A stretch of DNA of 64,000 bases from Paenacidovorax monticola (lineage in GTDB: Bacteria; Pseudomonadota; Gammaproteobacteria; Burkholderiales; Burkholderiaceae_C), in NCBI RefSeq assembly GCF_014489595.1, contig NZ_CP060790.1, forward strand, positions 3,782,001 through 3,846,000, given 5' to 3'. Of the stretch, positions 45,320 through 56,954 are shown piece after piece. Below the pieces are notes generated by a model. The model did not search any database. It was not told the origin of the DNA and was given only the letters and a program-made list of their open reading frames with translations. How positions within the stretch are numbered: position 1 is the stretch's first letter; each line of letters starts with the position of its first letter. The position numbers and the translations under genes were made by a program.

Positions 45320-46297
45320 TTATTCGATTTTGATCTTCGCGGCCTTGATGAGAAAGCCGTATTTGCTGTGTTCCGAGCGCACGAAACGCGCGAATCCGTC
45401 GAGGCTCAGTTCCTCGGGCGTGATGCCCATCTTCTTGAACTTCTCCTTGCCCGCCGGCGACTGCATGGCGGAGGAGAAGGCACTGGCATAGCGCTGCGCG
45501 TCCGCATCGGGCAGCGACGCGGGCGCGAACAGGCCGAACCAGGTCACCACGTTGAAGCCCTGGACCTCGTCGTTGATGCTGGGCACATTGGGCAGCGATT
45601 CGTCGCGGCCCAGCGAGGTGACGCCCAGCGCCTTGAGCTTGCCGGCCTGGATCAGCGGCAGCGACGAGGCGAGGTTGTCGAACACCAGGGCGACCTGCTG
45701 CGCCTGCAGCGCCTTGAGCGCGGGGCTCGACCCCTGGAAGGGGTGGTGGGCCATGCGCGTGTTGGTCAGCGACTTGAACATCTCGGCCGCGATGTGGCCG
45801 ATGCTGCCGTTGCCGCCCGAGCCGTACTGGAGCTGATCCGGATGCGACTTGAGGTACTTCACCAGGTCCGTCGTGGTGTTGATGTCCAGGCGCTTGGCCT
45901 GCTCGGCGTTCATCACCAGCACGTTGGGCGTGCGCGCCACGAGGACGAGCGGCTTGAAGTCCTTGATCGGGTCGTATGGAAAGCTCTTATACAGCCAGGG
46001 GTTCACGGCGTGCGTGGCCACTGCGCCCATGAGCACCATGTTGGCCGTCTTGGGGGCCTTGGCCACCAGGTCGGCACCGGTGCCGCCGCCCGCGCCCGGC
46101 TTGTTCTCTACCGTGATCTTGCCCAGCTGGGCGCTCGCCCCCTCGGCCGCGATGCGGGCCGAGGTGTCGAGGGGGCCGCCGGCCGGGTAGGGCACGACCA
46201 GGGTCATGGGGGCGGCGGGGCTCTGGGCCTGGGCGGCCAGGGTCACGCAGGAGAACAAGGCACTGAGCAGGTGGTTGCGGCGGCGCACGGTGAGCAC
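45320..46297 (-). CDS. Tripartite tricarboxylate transporter (Bug family) substrate-binding protein
   Basis: This 325-residue periplasmic solute-binding protein has a signal peptide (ending near AQAQ) and the Bug motifs LVVPYPAGGPLDTSARI, ENKPGAGGGTGADLVAKA, GSGGNGSIGHIAAEMF and LPNVPSINDE. Such proteins, numerous in Comamonadaceae and often lacking a membrane partner nearby, bind carboxylates or aromatic acids. The start is a GTG giving (V)LTVRRRN. It lies between phhA and hppD on the same strand, so an aromatic ligand is plausible but unproven. Confidence 0.88.
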   Translation of the reverse strand: MLTVRRRNHLLSALFSCVTLAAQAQSPAAPMTLVVPYPAGGPLDTSARIAAEGASAQLGKITVENKPGAGGGTGADLVAKAPKTANMVLMGAVATHAVNPWLYKSFPYDPIKDFKPLVLVARTPNVLVMNAEQAKRLDINTTTDLVKYLKSHPDQLQYGSGGNGSIGHIAAEMFKSLTNTRMAHHPFQGSSPALKALQAQQVALVFDNLASSLPLIQAGKLKALGVTSLGRDESLPNVPSINDEVQGFNVVTWFGLFAPASLPDADAQRYASAFSSAMQSPAGKEKFKKMGITPEELSLDGFARFVRSEHSKYGFLIKAAKIKIE

Positions 46298-46368
46298 TCT
46301 GGGTTCCTCGAAGAGTTCAAGACCGGCGCAGTATAGAGACCTGCCTTGTGCGCTGCAGCAATACCCGT

Positions 46369-47496
<1,128 letters not shown>

Positions 47497-47571
47497 GGTG
47501 TCTCCAGCCAGAAATTGAGATATGTCATGCACTGTAGAGGCGACAGCCATCATGTTTCTGGCGAATTCACG

Positions 47572-47587
47572 ACGCAGCGTGCTGCGT
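47572..47587. promoter_or_regulatory. Inverted repeat in the hppD/Lrp divergent region, candidate operator
   Basis: ACGCAGC-GT-GCTGCGT is a perfect 7 bp inverted repeat with a 2 bp centre, inside a locally AT-richer 190 bp divergent region. It lies about 85 bp from the hppD ATG. It could be an Lrp/AsnC-type site. Only one copy is visible, while such regulators often use several. Confidence 0.35.
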
Positions 47588-47686
47588 TTTGCAGAAAAAT
47601 TGCGAAGAGTCAATGTTGTCTGCAGTGTTTGGGCGCAATGCCAACAAATGGCCGCGAAAGCGTGCGGGTCCGTAGAATCGCGCGCC

Positions 47687-48169
47687 ATGAGCGGTATCCA
47701 TGCACTCGACAAACTCGACCGGGCCATCCTGCGCCGTCTGCAGGACAACGGGCGCGAGACCTACGACGTGATCGGCGAGCAGGTGGGCCTGTCGCCGAGC
47801 GCCGTGCTGCGGCGGGTCAAGCGGCTCGAGGAGAACGGCGTCATCGACCGCTATGTGGCTCTGGTGCAGCCCGAGGCCGTGGGCCTGGGCCTCACGGCCT
47901 ACCTGAACGTGCGCCTGGAAAAGCACACCGAGAGCCACAAGCGCAATCCCATGGACCTGTTCCGCGCCAGCGTGCAGACTTGGCCCGAGGTGGTGGAGTG
48001 CGCAGCCCTCACGGGCGAAATGGACTACCTGCTGCGCGTGGTGGTGGCCGACATGGCGCACTACAGCCGCTTCATCATGGACACGCTGCTCAAGCACCCC
48101 AGTGTGCAGGACTGCAAGACCAGCTTCGTGCTCGACCGGGTCAAGGCCACCACCGCCGTCCCCGTGTAA
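47687..48169 (+). CDS. Lrp/AsnC family transcriptional regulator
   Basis: This 160-residue regulator has an N-terminal winged HTH (LDKLDRAILRRLQDNGRET, then VGLSPSAVLRRVKRLEENG) and a C-terminal ligand-binding RAM/AsnC domain (ECAALTGEMDYLLRVVVADM and TLLKHPSVQDCKTSFVL). It is divergent from hppD and probably controls aromatic amino acid genes, perhaps with phenylalanine or tyrosine as ligand. That link is positional. The start at MSGIHALDKLDR matches the family's spacing to the HTH; an earlier in-frame Met was rejected. Confidence 0.92.
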   Translation: MSGIHALDKLDRAILRRLQDNGRETYDVIGEQVGLSPSAVLRRVKRLEENGVIDRYVALVQPEAVGLGLTAYLNVRLEKHTESHKRNPMDLFRASVQTWPEVVECAALTGEMDYLLRVVVADMAHYSRFIMDTLLKHPSVQDCKTSFVLDRVKATTAVPV

Positions 48170-48179
48170 GTCCCATGGC

Positions 48180-48195
48180 GGGGCGCGGGCGCCCC
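48180..48195 (+). terminator. Hairpin after the Lrp-family gene
   Basis: GGGGCGC-GG-GCGCCCC is a perfect 7 bp stem beginning 11 bases after the regulator stop. No clean U-tract follows, so its terminator role is tentative. Confidence 0.4.
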
Positions 48196-48269
48196 TGTCA
48201 CGCTTGCCCCCTTCCGTCCTTGACGGCCCTGGTGCCGCAGGGCGGGTGGCCGCGTTTTTGCCCCTTTTT

Positions 48270-48298
48270 TTGACTGGCCTCACTAAATTTGTTGCAAT
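48270..48298 (+). promoter_or_regulatory. Candidate sigma-70 promoter of the GNAT gene
   Basis: In the AT-rich stretch before the acetyltransferase gene, TTGACT (48270-48275) is followed by 17 bases and then TGCAAT (48293-48298), which fits four of six -10 positions. The leader to the ATG at 48347 would be about 40 bases. Confidence 0.4.
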
Positions 48299-48346
48299 GC
48301 AGCAAAATGGCTTGGAGAAATCAGGGAAAACCCTAAAATCCTGTCC

Positions 48347-49083
48347 ATGATGATCGCCACCAAAGACTGGTTCAGAGCCTCCTGGGATGCCGGGCGCGAC
48401 TGGTTGCGTCCGGTGGCGGGGGTCGTCCTCACCACCACGATGAGAAGCCGCTTATGCCGCTCATGGTCCCCATCCGTTCCCTCGGTCCCTCCTACCGCGA
48501 GCGCATCGCAGCGCACCTGCTGAAACTCGAGCCCGCGGACCGCTACCTGCGCTTCGGCTATGCCGCCAACGACGAGCAGGTGCGCCGCTATGTGGACCAG
48601 CTCGACTTCGAGCGCGACGACATTTTCGGCATCTACAACCGCCGCCTGGAGCTCATCGCCATGGCGCACCTGGCGTTCTCGGAGCATCCCGACCACAAGA
48701 ACTGCGCAGAGTTCGGCGTGTCCGTGCTCAAGAAGGCGCGTGGGCGTGGCTTCGGTGCGCGCCTGTTCGACCGCGCCATCATGCATGCGCGCAACCAGGG
48801 CGTGAGCATGGTGTTCATCCATGCGCTGTCCGAGAACACGGCCATGCTGAAGATCGCCCGCAACGCCGGCGCCACGGTGCAGCGCGATGGCTCGGAGTCC
48901 GAGGCCTACCTGCAGCTGCCGCCCGCCAGCCTGGACTCGCGCATGGCCGAACTCGTGGAGGAACGCTTCGCCGAGGTGGACTACACGCTCAAGAAGCAGG
49001 CCAAGCAGTTCTGGGACTTCCTCGCCGACGTGCAGGAAATCCGCCAGGGCGTGCGCCACGCGCGCCACCAGTCGGCGGAGTGA
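48347..49083 (+). CDS. GNAT family N-acetyltransferase (N-terminal part frameshifted in this assembly)
   Basis: The uninterrupted frame starts at 48454 (MPLMVPIRSLG) and encodes 209 residues with a GNAT domain: LELIAMAHLAF, GVSVLKKARGRGFGARLFDRA (acetyl-CoA loop) and ENTAMLKIARNAGA. Upstream, ATG at 48347 opens MMIATKDWFRASWDAGRDWL. One more G in the run 48418-48422 would join it in frame through PVAGGRPHHHDEKP, giving about 245 residues. This N-terminal extension is likely but less sure than the domain. The substrate is unknown. Confidence 0.78.
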
Positions 49084-49189
49084 GCCCCTTTCGCGAGGTA
49101 CGGCCCCACCAGGGGCTTGCGCGGGCCTGTCACGGCGATCCGCTATCCTAGGGCCTGTTCCACTACCGCACGTCCTGCGTTCCAAGACA

Positions 49190-50074
49190 GTGTCAGACCC
49201 CCACCCTGCGCGATTTCCCGAAAAGGAAGACAAGCGCACCTTCTTGCAGAAAGTCGTCGAGTTCATCCATCCGGGGCCCGATTCCACGGATGAGCTGATC
49301 GAAACCCTGGCCGAGGCCGAGGACAACGAGGTCATTGGCGCCGAATCGCGCGTCATGCTCGAGCGCGTGATCCGCATGGCCGACATGACGGCCGGCGACG
49401 TGATGGTGGCGGCCCCGCGCATGGACCTGCTCCACATCGATGCTCCCTTCGAGGAACTGCTGCATGTGGTCATCAACACCGCGCACTCGCGGTTTCCGGT
49501 GTACCAGGGGGAGCGCGAGAACATCATCGGCATCCTCATGGCCAAGGACCTGCTCAAGCTGCAGCGGTCCCCGGACCTGAACATCCGCGCGCTGCTGCGC
49601 CCCGCCGTGTTCGTGCCCGAGAGCAAGGGGCTGAACGACCTCCTGCGCGAGTTCCGCGGCAACCGCAACCACCTGGCCATCGTGATCGACGAGTTTGGCC
49701 GCGTGGCGGGGCTCATCACCATCGAGGACGTGCTCGAGCAGATCGTGGGCGAGATCGAGGACGAGTTCGACATCCCTGAGGACGAGGGAGACATCTTCGG
49801 CCTGGCCGACCACACGTACCGCGTCTCGGGCGACACGCCCGTGGAGCGCGTGGCCGAAGCCTTTGGCGTGGCGATCCAGAGCAGTGACCCTGACGAGGTC
49901 TTCGACACCATTGGCGGCCTGATCGCGCACGAGATGGGCCACGTGCCCAAGCGCGGCGAGCAGGCGCAGATCGCCGGGCTGCAGTTCGTGGTGCTGCACA
50001 CCAAGGGCGGCGCGGTGCGCTGGTTCAAGGTGTCGCCGCTGCCCGCCGCCGAATCCTCCGCCGGCGCGGCCTGA
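49190..50074 (+). CDS. HlyC/CorC family (CBS domain) protein
   Basis: This 294-residue cytoplasmic protein has two CBS domains (ADMTAGDVMVAAPRMDLLHI to LLKLQRSP, then RPAVFVPESKGLNDLL to ITIEDVLEQIVGEIEDEFD) and a C-terminal CorC/HlyC domain. It lacks the membrane DUF21 part and resembles E. coli CorC/YbeX, linked to Mg/Co efflux and ribosome maturation. A GTG start (VSDPHPARFPEKEDKR) was chosen. The stop overlaps the lnt ATG (TGATG), a conserved pairing. Confidence 0.9.
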   Translation: MSDPHPARFPEKEDKRTFLQKVVEFIHPGPDSTDELIETLAEAEDNEVIGAESRVMLERVIRMADMTAGDVMVAAPRMDLLHIDAPFEELLHVVINTAHSRFPVYQGERENIIGILMAKDLLKLQRSPDLNIRALLRPAVFVPESKGLNDLLREFRGNRNHLAIVIDEFGRVAGLITIEDVLEQIVGEIEDEFDIPEDEGDIFGLADHTYRVSGDTPVERVAEAFGVAIQSSDPDEVFDTIGGLIAHEMGHVPKRGEQAQIAGLQFVVLHTKGGAVRWFKVSPLPAAESSAGAA

Positions 50075-51637
50075 TGCGCAGCTCCCTGCGCGGCGGCGTG
50101 GCGACCGCACTGGCCCTGGGGCGGGTGGGCTGCAGGCCCTGGCCCTGGCCTGGCCCGGCACGGGGCAGCCGCTGTGGTGGCTGCAGATCCTTTCACTGGC
50201 CCTGTTCGCCGGGGTGCTGCGCGGCAGCGCCAGCGCACGCGGCGCCGCCCTGCGGGGCTGGGCCTTCGCCACGGCATGGCTGACGGGCACTTTCTGGTGG
50301 CTGTTCATCTCCATGCACACCTATGGCGGGCTGGCCGCGCCGCTGGCCGTGCTGGCCGTGCTGGCGCTGGCGGCCTTCCTTGGCTCCTACTATGCGGCTG
50401 CCTCATGGGTTTTCTGGCGGCTGGCGCCCACAGGGCGGGCGGTGGCTGCTCTCCTTTTCGCAGCATTGTGGCTACTCGCCGAATTGGCGCGCGGCCAATG
50501 GTGGACCGGCTTCCCCTGGGGGCGGGCGGCTACGCGCATGGCGACGGCCCTCTGGCCGTGCTGGCGCGCTGGGGCGGGGTGTACGGCATCGGTTTCGTGG
50601 CCGCGTGGCTGGCCATGCTGCTGGCGCAGGCACGCCGCAGCGACCTGGGGCGGGTGCGGACCTGGCTCGGCGCCGGGGCGCTGGCTGTGGTGCTGGGCGG
50701 GCTGGCGTTCGAGCGCCACTGCGCGGTGGAGCTGTGCCATACCCCGCTCCAGCGGCCCGAGCGCCTGAGCGTGGCGCTGCTGCAGGGCAATATCCCGCAG
50801 GACGAGAAGTTCCAGCCCGGCAGCGGCATCCCGCTCGCCTTGGCCTGGTATGGCGAGGAACTGCGTGCGGCACAAGCCCAGCTCGTGGTGGCGCCCGAGA
50901 CGGCCGTGCCGCTGCTGCCGCAGCAGCTGATTCCCGGCTACCTGGAGGGGCTGCGCGAGCGCTACACACGCCCCCAGGGCACGCAGGCCGCACTCGTGGG
51001 CATTCCGCTGGGCGACAACGAGCAGGGTTACACCAATTCCGTGCTGGGCTGGTCGCCGGGGCAACTGGAGCCCTACCGCTACGACAAGCACCACCTCGTG
51101 CCCTTCGGCGAGTTCATTCCGCCGTTCTTCAAGTGGTTCACCGAGATGATGAACATCCCGCTGGGCGACTTCAATCGCGGCGCCGTGGGCCAGCGGTCCA
51201 TGGCCTGGGCGGGACAGCGCATCGCGCCCAACATCTGCTACGAGGATCTGTTCGGCGAGGAACTGGGCGCGCGCTTCGCCGACGCCGCGCAGGCGCCGAC
51301 CATCTTCGTGAACTTCAGCAACATCGGCTGGTTCGGCGATACGGTGGCGATCGACCAGCACCTGGCGATCAGCCGCATGCGCGCGCTGGAGTTCGAGCGT
51401 CCCATGGTGCGCGCGACCAACACGGGCGCCACCGTCGTCATCGACCACCGGGGCGTGGTCACGCACCGCATGCCCACGGCCACGCGCGGTGTGCTGGCGG
51501 GCGAGGTGGAGGGGCGCACGGGCCTCACGCCGTTCGCGCGCTGGGTGTCGCGCGCGGGCCTGTGGCCGCTGTGGGTGCTGGGCGCCGGTATCGTGGGCGC
51601 CGTCTGGTGGCGCCGCCGCGCGCGGCCCGGCGTTTGA
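50074..51637 (+). CDS. lnt: Apolipoprotein N-acyltransferase (two frameshifts in this assembly)
   Basis: Lnt adds the third acyl chain to lipoproteins at the inner membrane and is normally essential in proteobacteria. The corrected 521-residue product has an N-terminal block of membrane helices and a periplasmic nitrilase domain. The catalytic Glu is in VVAPETAVPLL, the Lys near RYDKHHLVPFGEF and the Cys in PNICYEDLFG. The frame breaks at G runs 50118-50121 and about 50518-50522, each needing one more base. Loss of an essential gene is unlikely, so I treat both as sequence errors. It overlaps corC. Confidence 0.9.
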
Positions 51638-51796
51638 TCCAGGTCAGCCTGGCTGAGCGGGGCTGCGGGTCTTTTGGGGGTGTTGTGGTGCGCGCGCAAC
51701 GCGTTGCTTCGATAATGTGCGCCCGTGGCGCAGCAAACAGCGGCGGACCACGACATAACGAGGCGGCGGGGCCGCCCACTTGGAGCACGACTGACA

Positions 51797-52309
51797 ATGG
51801 CTGAATCTTTTTCGTATGAACAACTGATTGCTTCGGGCGAGGGCCGGTTGTTCAACCCGGACAGCGGGCGCCTGCCCCTGCCCCCCATGCTGATGTTCGA
51901 CCGCATCACCCACATCGACAGCGACGGCGGTGCGCATGGGCTCGGAAAGATCGTGGCCGAACTCGACGTCAAGCCCGACCTGTGGTTCTTCGCCTGCCAC
52001 TTCCAGGGCGATCCGGTCATGCCGGGCTGCCTGGGGCTCGACGCCATGTGGCAGCTCATCGGCTTCTACCTGACCTGGCTGCGCCTGCCGGGCCGAGGCC
52101 GCGCCCTGGGCGCGGGCGAGGTCAAGTTCACGGGCGAAGTGGGCCCGGACGTCAAACTCGTGACATACGAGATCGATATCAAGCGGGTGATCAAGCGCAA
52201 GCTCAACATGGCCATCGGCGACGCGCGCCTGCTGGCCGACGGCAAGGAAATCTACGTGGCCAACGACCTGCGCGTGGGCCTGTTCATCAAGGGAGAGACC
52301 GCAGCATGA
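51797..52309 (+). CDS. fabA: 3-hydroxydecanoyl-ACP dehydratase/isomerase
   Basis: FabA dehydrates 3-hydroxydecanoyl-ACP and isomerises the product, starting unsaturated fatty acid synthesis. The 170-residue product has the hot-dog fold with the catalytic His in [22 protein letters not shown] split over [11 protein letters not shown] and [20 protein letters not shown] and GEVKFTGEV are family blocks. I chose the Met of [10 protein letters not shown]; an upstream GTG would add unrelated residues. It overlaps fabB by ATGA, the classic fabAB pair. Confidence 0.95.
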   Translation: MAESFSYEQLIASGEGRLFNPDSGRLPLPPMLMFDRITHIDSDGGAHGLGKIVAELDVKPDLWFFACHFQGDPVMPGCLGLDAMWQLIGFYLTWLRLPGRGRALGAGEVKFTGEVGPDVKLVTYEIDIKRVIKRKLNMAIGDARLLADGKEIYVANDLRVGLFIKGETAA

Positions 52310-53520
52310 AACGCGTGGTCATCACCGGCATGGGCATCGTCTCGTGCATCGGCAACGACATGGACACCGTGACCCAGTCCCTGCGCGAGAGCCGCTCGGG
52401 CATCCGCGCCATGCCGCAGTTCGCCGAACTGGGCATGCGCAGCCAGGTGGCGGGCGTGCCGCAGATCAACCTCGAAGAGCTGATCGACCGCAAGCAACTG
52501 CGCTTCATGGGCGACGCGGCGGCCTATGCGCACGTCTCTCTGGCCAATGCGATCGCGCAGGCGGGCCTCACGCCCGAGCAGGTGTCGCACCCACGCACGG
52601 GCCTCATCATGGGGTCGGGCGGCGGCTCGCCGGCCAACCAGATCGAGGCGGCCGACATCCTGCGCAGCAAGGGCATCCGTCGCGTGGGGCCGTACCAGGT
52701 CACACGCTGCATGAGCTCCACCGTGTCGGCCTGCCTGTCGACCAACTTCGGCATCAAGGGCATCAACTACTCCATCACGTCGGCCTGCAGCACCTCGGCG
52801 CACTGCATCGGCGCGGCCGCGCAGCAGATCGCCTGGGGCATGCAGGATGTGATGTTCGCCGGCGGCGGCGAGGAAGTCACCTGGGGCATGGGTCTGCTGT
52901 TCGACGCCATGGGCGCCATGTCCAGCGCCTACAACGCCACGCCCGAGAAGGCCTCGCGCGCCTATGACGCGAACCGCGACGGCTTCGTGCTGTCGGGCGG
53001 CGGCGGCGCCGTGGTGCTGGAGAGCCTGGAGCACGCGCAGGCGCGCGGCGCCGCCATCCTCGGCGAGGTCATCGGCTTCGGCGCCACGTCCGATGGCGCC
53101 GACATGGTCGCGCCCTCGGGCGACGGTGCCATTGCCTGCATGCGCCAGGCCCTGTCCACGGTGAACGAGCCCATCGACTACATCAACACGCACGGCACCT
53201 CCACCCCCGTGGGCGACGTGCCCGAGCTGCGCGCGATCCGCGAGGTGTTCGGCGACGCGATTCCGCCGTTCTCTTCCACCAAGTCGCTCACGGGCCACTC
53301 GCTGGGCGCCACGGGCGTGCAGGAGGCCATCTACTGCCTGCTGATGCTGCGCCAGGGCTTCATCGCGGGCTCGGCCCACATCGAAACGCTCGAGCCCGCC
53401 GCCGAGGGCATGCCCCTGGTGCGCGAGACGCGCGATGCGCCCATCCGCACGGCGCTGTCGAACAGCTTCGGCTTCGGCGGCACCAATGCCAGCCTGGTGC
53501 TGCGCCGCTGGGACCACTGA
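52306..53520 (+). CDS. fabB: 3-oxoacyl-ACP synthase I
   Basis: FabB elongates the cis-3-decenoyl-ACP made by FabA, so unsaturated chains can be extended. The 404-residue condensing enzyme has the active-site Cys in [11 protein letters not shown], the histidines in [12 protein letters not shown] and [10 protein letters not shown], and ends [17 protein letters not shown]. It starts within the fabA stop (ATGA) and is clearly co-translated. A hairpin lies between its stop and the convergent LysR gene. Confidence 0.96.
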   Translation: MKRVVITGMGIVSCIGNDMDTVTQSLRESRSGIRAMPQFAELGMRSQVAGVPQINLEELIDRKQLRFMGDAAAYAHVSLANAIAQAGLTPEQVSHPRTGLIMGSGGGSPANQIEAADILRSKGIRRVGPYQVTRCMSSTVSACLSTNFGIKGINYSITSACSTSAHCIGAAAQQIAWGMQDVMFAGGGEEVTWGMGLLFDAMGAMSSAYNATPEKASRAYDANRDGFVLSGGGGAVVLESLEHAQARGAAILGEVIGFGATSDGADMVAPSGDGAIACMRQALSTVNEPIDYINTHGTSTPVGDVPELRAIREVFGDAIPPFSSTKSLTGHSLGATGVQEAIYCLLMLRQGFIAGSAHIETLEPAAEGMPLVRETRDAPIRTALSNSFGFGGTNASLVLRRWDH

Positions 53521-53544
53521 GCGCCAGGCGCCGTTCAGCCTCGC

Positions 53545-53575
53545 AGCCCGCCTGCCGTGCGAACGGCGGCGGGCT
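53545..53575. terminator. Bidirectional hairpin between fabB and the LysR gene
   Basis: AGCCCGCC and GGCGGGCT pair over 8 bp, extended by GCCGT/ACGGC after a one-base bulge around a GCGA loop. It lies between two convergent stops. The U-tract is weak. Confidence 0.5.
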
Positions 53576-53594
53576 GTGTGCCTTCTGGGCCGGG

Positions 53595-54515
53595 CTATCT
53601 GCGCGGCGCACGGGGCTGCCCGGCCGACAGCGCCTCGCGCAGCAGCGCAGGCAGCATGGCCAGCATGCGCATGGCGGCCAGGCCCGGCGGGAAGGCACGT
53701 GCGTGGTAGCTGTACAGCGACATGGGCGGCAGCTCGTGCAGTTCCAGCGCGAACATCTGCTGCGGGTCCAGCCGCGTCGCCGTGAGGAAGTCCACCACCG
53801 TCCAGCCCATGCCCAGGCGCACCAGCTCCAGCGCCAGCCGCGAGGTCTGCACCTGGATGCCGGGCCCTCCAGGGGTGCCCAGGCGGTGCGCCAGCTCGTC
53901 GATGGACTGGCGCATGGGGTCGTCGCCCACCAGGCGGATCACCGGCACGCGCGCCAGTCTGGCGCTGGCCGCTGCCGCGCGGGGCGCGCGTGACCAGACC
54001 GACTGCGCCACGGCGAGGTACAGCCGGCCGCTGACCAGCAGGTCGCTGGCGATCTGCGGGTGCGGGTGCTTGTAGAAGCCCAGCCCGAAGTCCACGCTGC
54101 GCGTGAGCAGCGCCTGGGTCATCTGGTCCTGGTGGATGGTGCGCACCTCTACCCCCACCTGCGGGTGCTGCTGCGCATGGTGCTGGATGAGCCGTGGCAG
54201 GAACTCGTGCGTGATGGAGGGAATGGCTGCCAGCCGCACATCGCCGGAGTCGCTCGTGGCCAGGTTGCGCGCGGTGCGCTGCAGCGCGTCGAGCTGCCGG
54301 TGGATGCTGAGCGACTCGGCCGCCAGGACCTGGGCCTCGGGCGTGGGCGTGAGGCCCGTGGGCGTGCGGATGAAGAGCCGGTACCCGAGCTGCAGCTCCG
54401 TGTGCGCGACGGCCTTGCTCACGGCCGAGGGCGTGACGCACAGCAGGCGGGCCGCGGCGCTCATGTTGCCGGTCTGCAGCACCGCTTGAAACACTTCCAG
54501 TTGCCGCAGGTTCAT
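53595..54515 (-). CDS. LysR family transcriptional regulator
   Basis: This 306-residue LysR-type regulator has the N-terminal winged HTH (MNLRQLEVFQAVLQTGNMSA, then LCVTPSAVSKAVAHTELQLG) and a C-terminal periplasmic-binding-like effector domain with TSRLALELVRLGMGW. It is divergent from the asparaginase gene across 145 bp that contain a 15 bp palindrome, so it most likely controls that gene and itself. The effector might be an acidic amino acid or amide; this is inferred from position only. Confidence 0.92.
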   Translation of the reverse strand: MNLRQLEVFQAVLQTGNMSAAARLLCVTPSAVSKAVAHTELQLGYRLFIRTPTGLTPTPEAQVLAAESLSIHRQLDALQRTARNLATSDSGDVRLAAIPSITHEFLPRLIQHHAQQHPQVGVEVRTIHQDQMTQALLTRSVDFGLGFYKHPHPQIASDLLVSGRLYLAVAQSVWSRAPRAAAASARLARVPVIRLVGDDPMRQSIDELAHRLGTPGGPGIQVQTSRLALELVRLGMGWTVVDFLTATRLDPQQMFALELHELPPMSLYSYHARAFPPGLAAMRMLAMLPALLREALSAGQPRAPRR

Positions 54516-54538
54516 GGCGGGTTGGTGAAGGGTGGGGT

Positions 54539-54553
54539 GTGAATCTGATTCAC
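54539..54553. promoter_or_regulatory. Perfect palindrome between LysR and asparaginase genes, candidate LysR box
   Basis: GTGAATC-T-GATTCAC is a perfect 15 bp palindrome with T-N11-A geometry, the shape of a LysR recognition site. It lies 24 bp from the LysR start and about 107 bp from the asparaginase ATG. A longer-spaced GCATCC/GGATGC repeat follows. Confidence 0.55.
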
Positions 54554-54600
54554 AGGGTAACGCCGATTATTCCGCATCCATGTGTGCTGATGTCTCATAG

Positions 54601-55734
<1,134 letters not shown>

Positions 55735-55794
55735 TCCCTGGCCGCCCCTGGGCGGCCCGCCACGCACGGGGTGATCCGCCCCCGACCACGGCGC

Positions 55795-55829
55795 AAGGCC
55801 GGGGCTCCACCAGGGCCCCGGCCTTTGTT
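55795..55829 (+). terminator. Rho-independent terminator of the asparaginase gene
   Basis: AAGGCCGGGGC and GCCCCGGCCTT pair perfectly over 11 bp (55795-55805 and 55815-55825), followed by TTTGTT. It lies about 60 bp after the stop and before the glyQ leader. Confidence 0.8.
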
Positions 55830-55990
55830 CATGGGCCTTCGCGCGGCTCCCGGCCAGGGGCGGGGCCGCGCGCCGTAAAATGATCGGTTGCTTTGGGCCG
55901 TGCGCGCCCCGGGATGCGTTCCCGGCGGGGCGCGGGCCTTTCCTCCGTTTTCCATTGCCCGGCCCTGGCCCTGCCAGGGCCCAAGACGTC

Positions 55991-56926
<936 letters not shown>

Positions 56927-56954
56927 AGGCGCAGCGCGGAGCTAGAGACCTACC

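Noticed and set aside
52252..54441. 729-codon open frame antisense to fabB running into the LysR gene
   Set aside because: A shadow of fabB joined to the wrong frame of lysR; no recognisable domain.
55735..55990. Glycine riboswitch or T-box before glyQ
   Set aside because: The spacer holds the asparaginase terminator and GC-rich sequence, with no tandem-aptamer features; T-boxes are not expected in betaproteobacteria.
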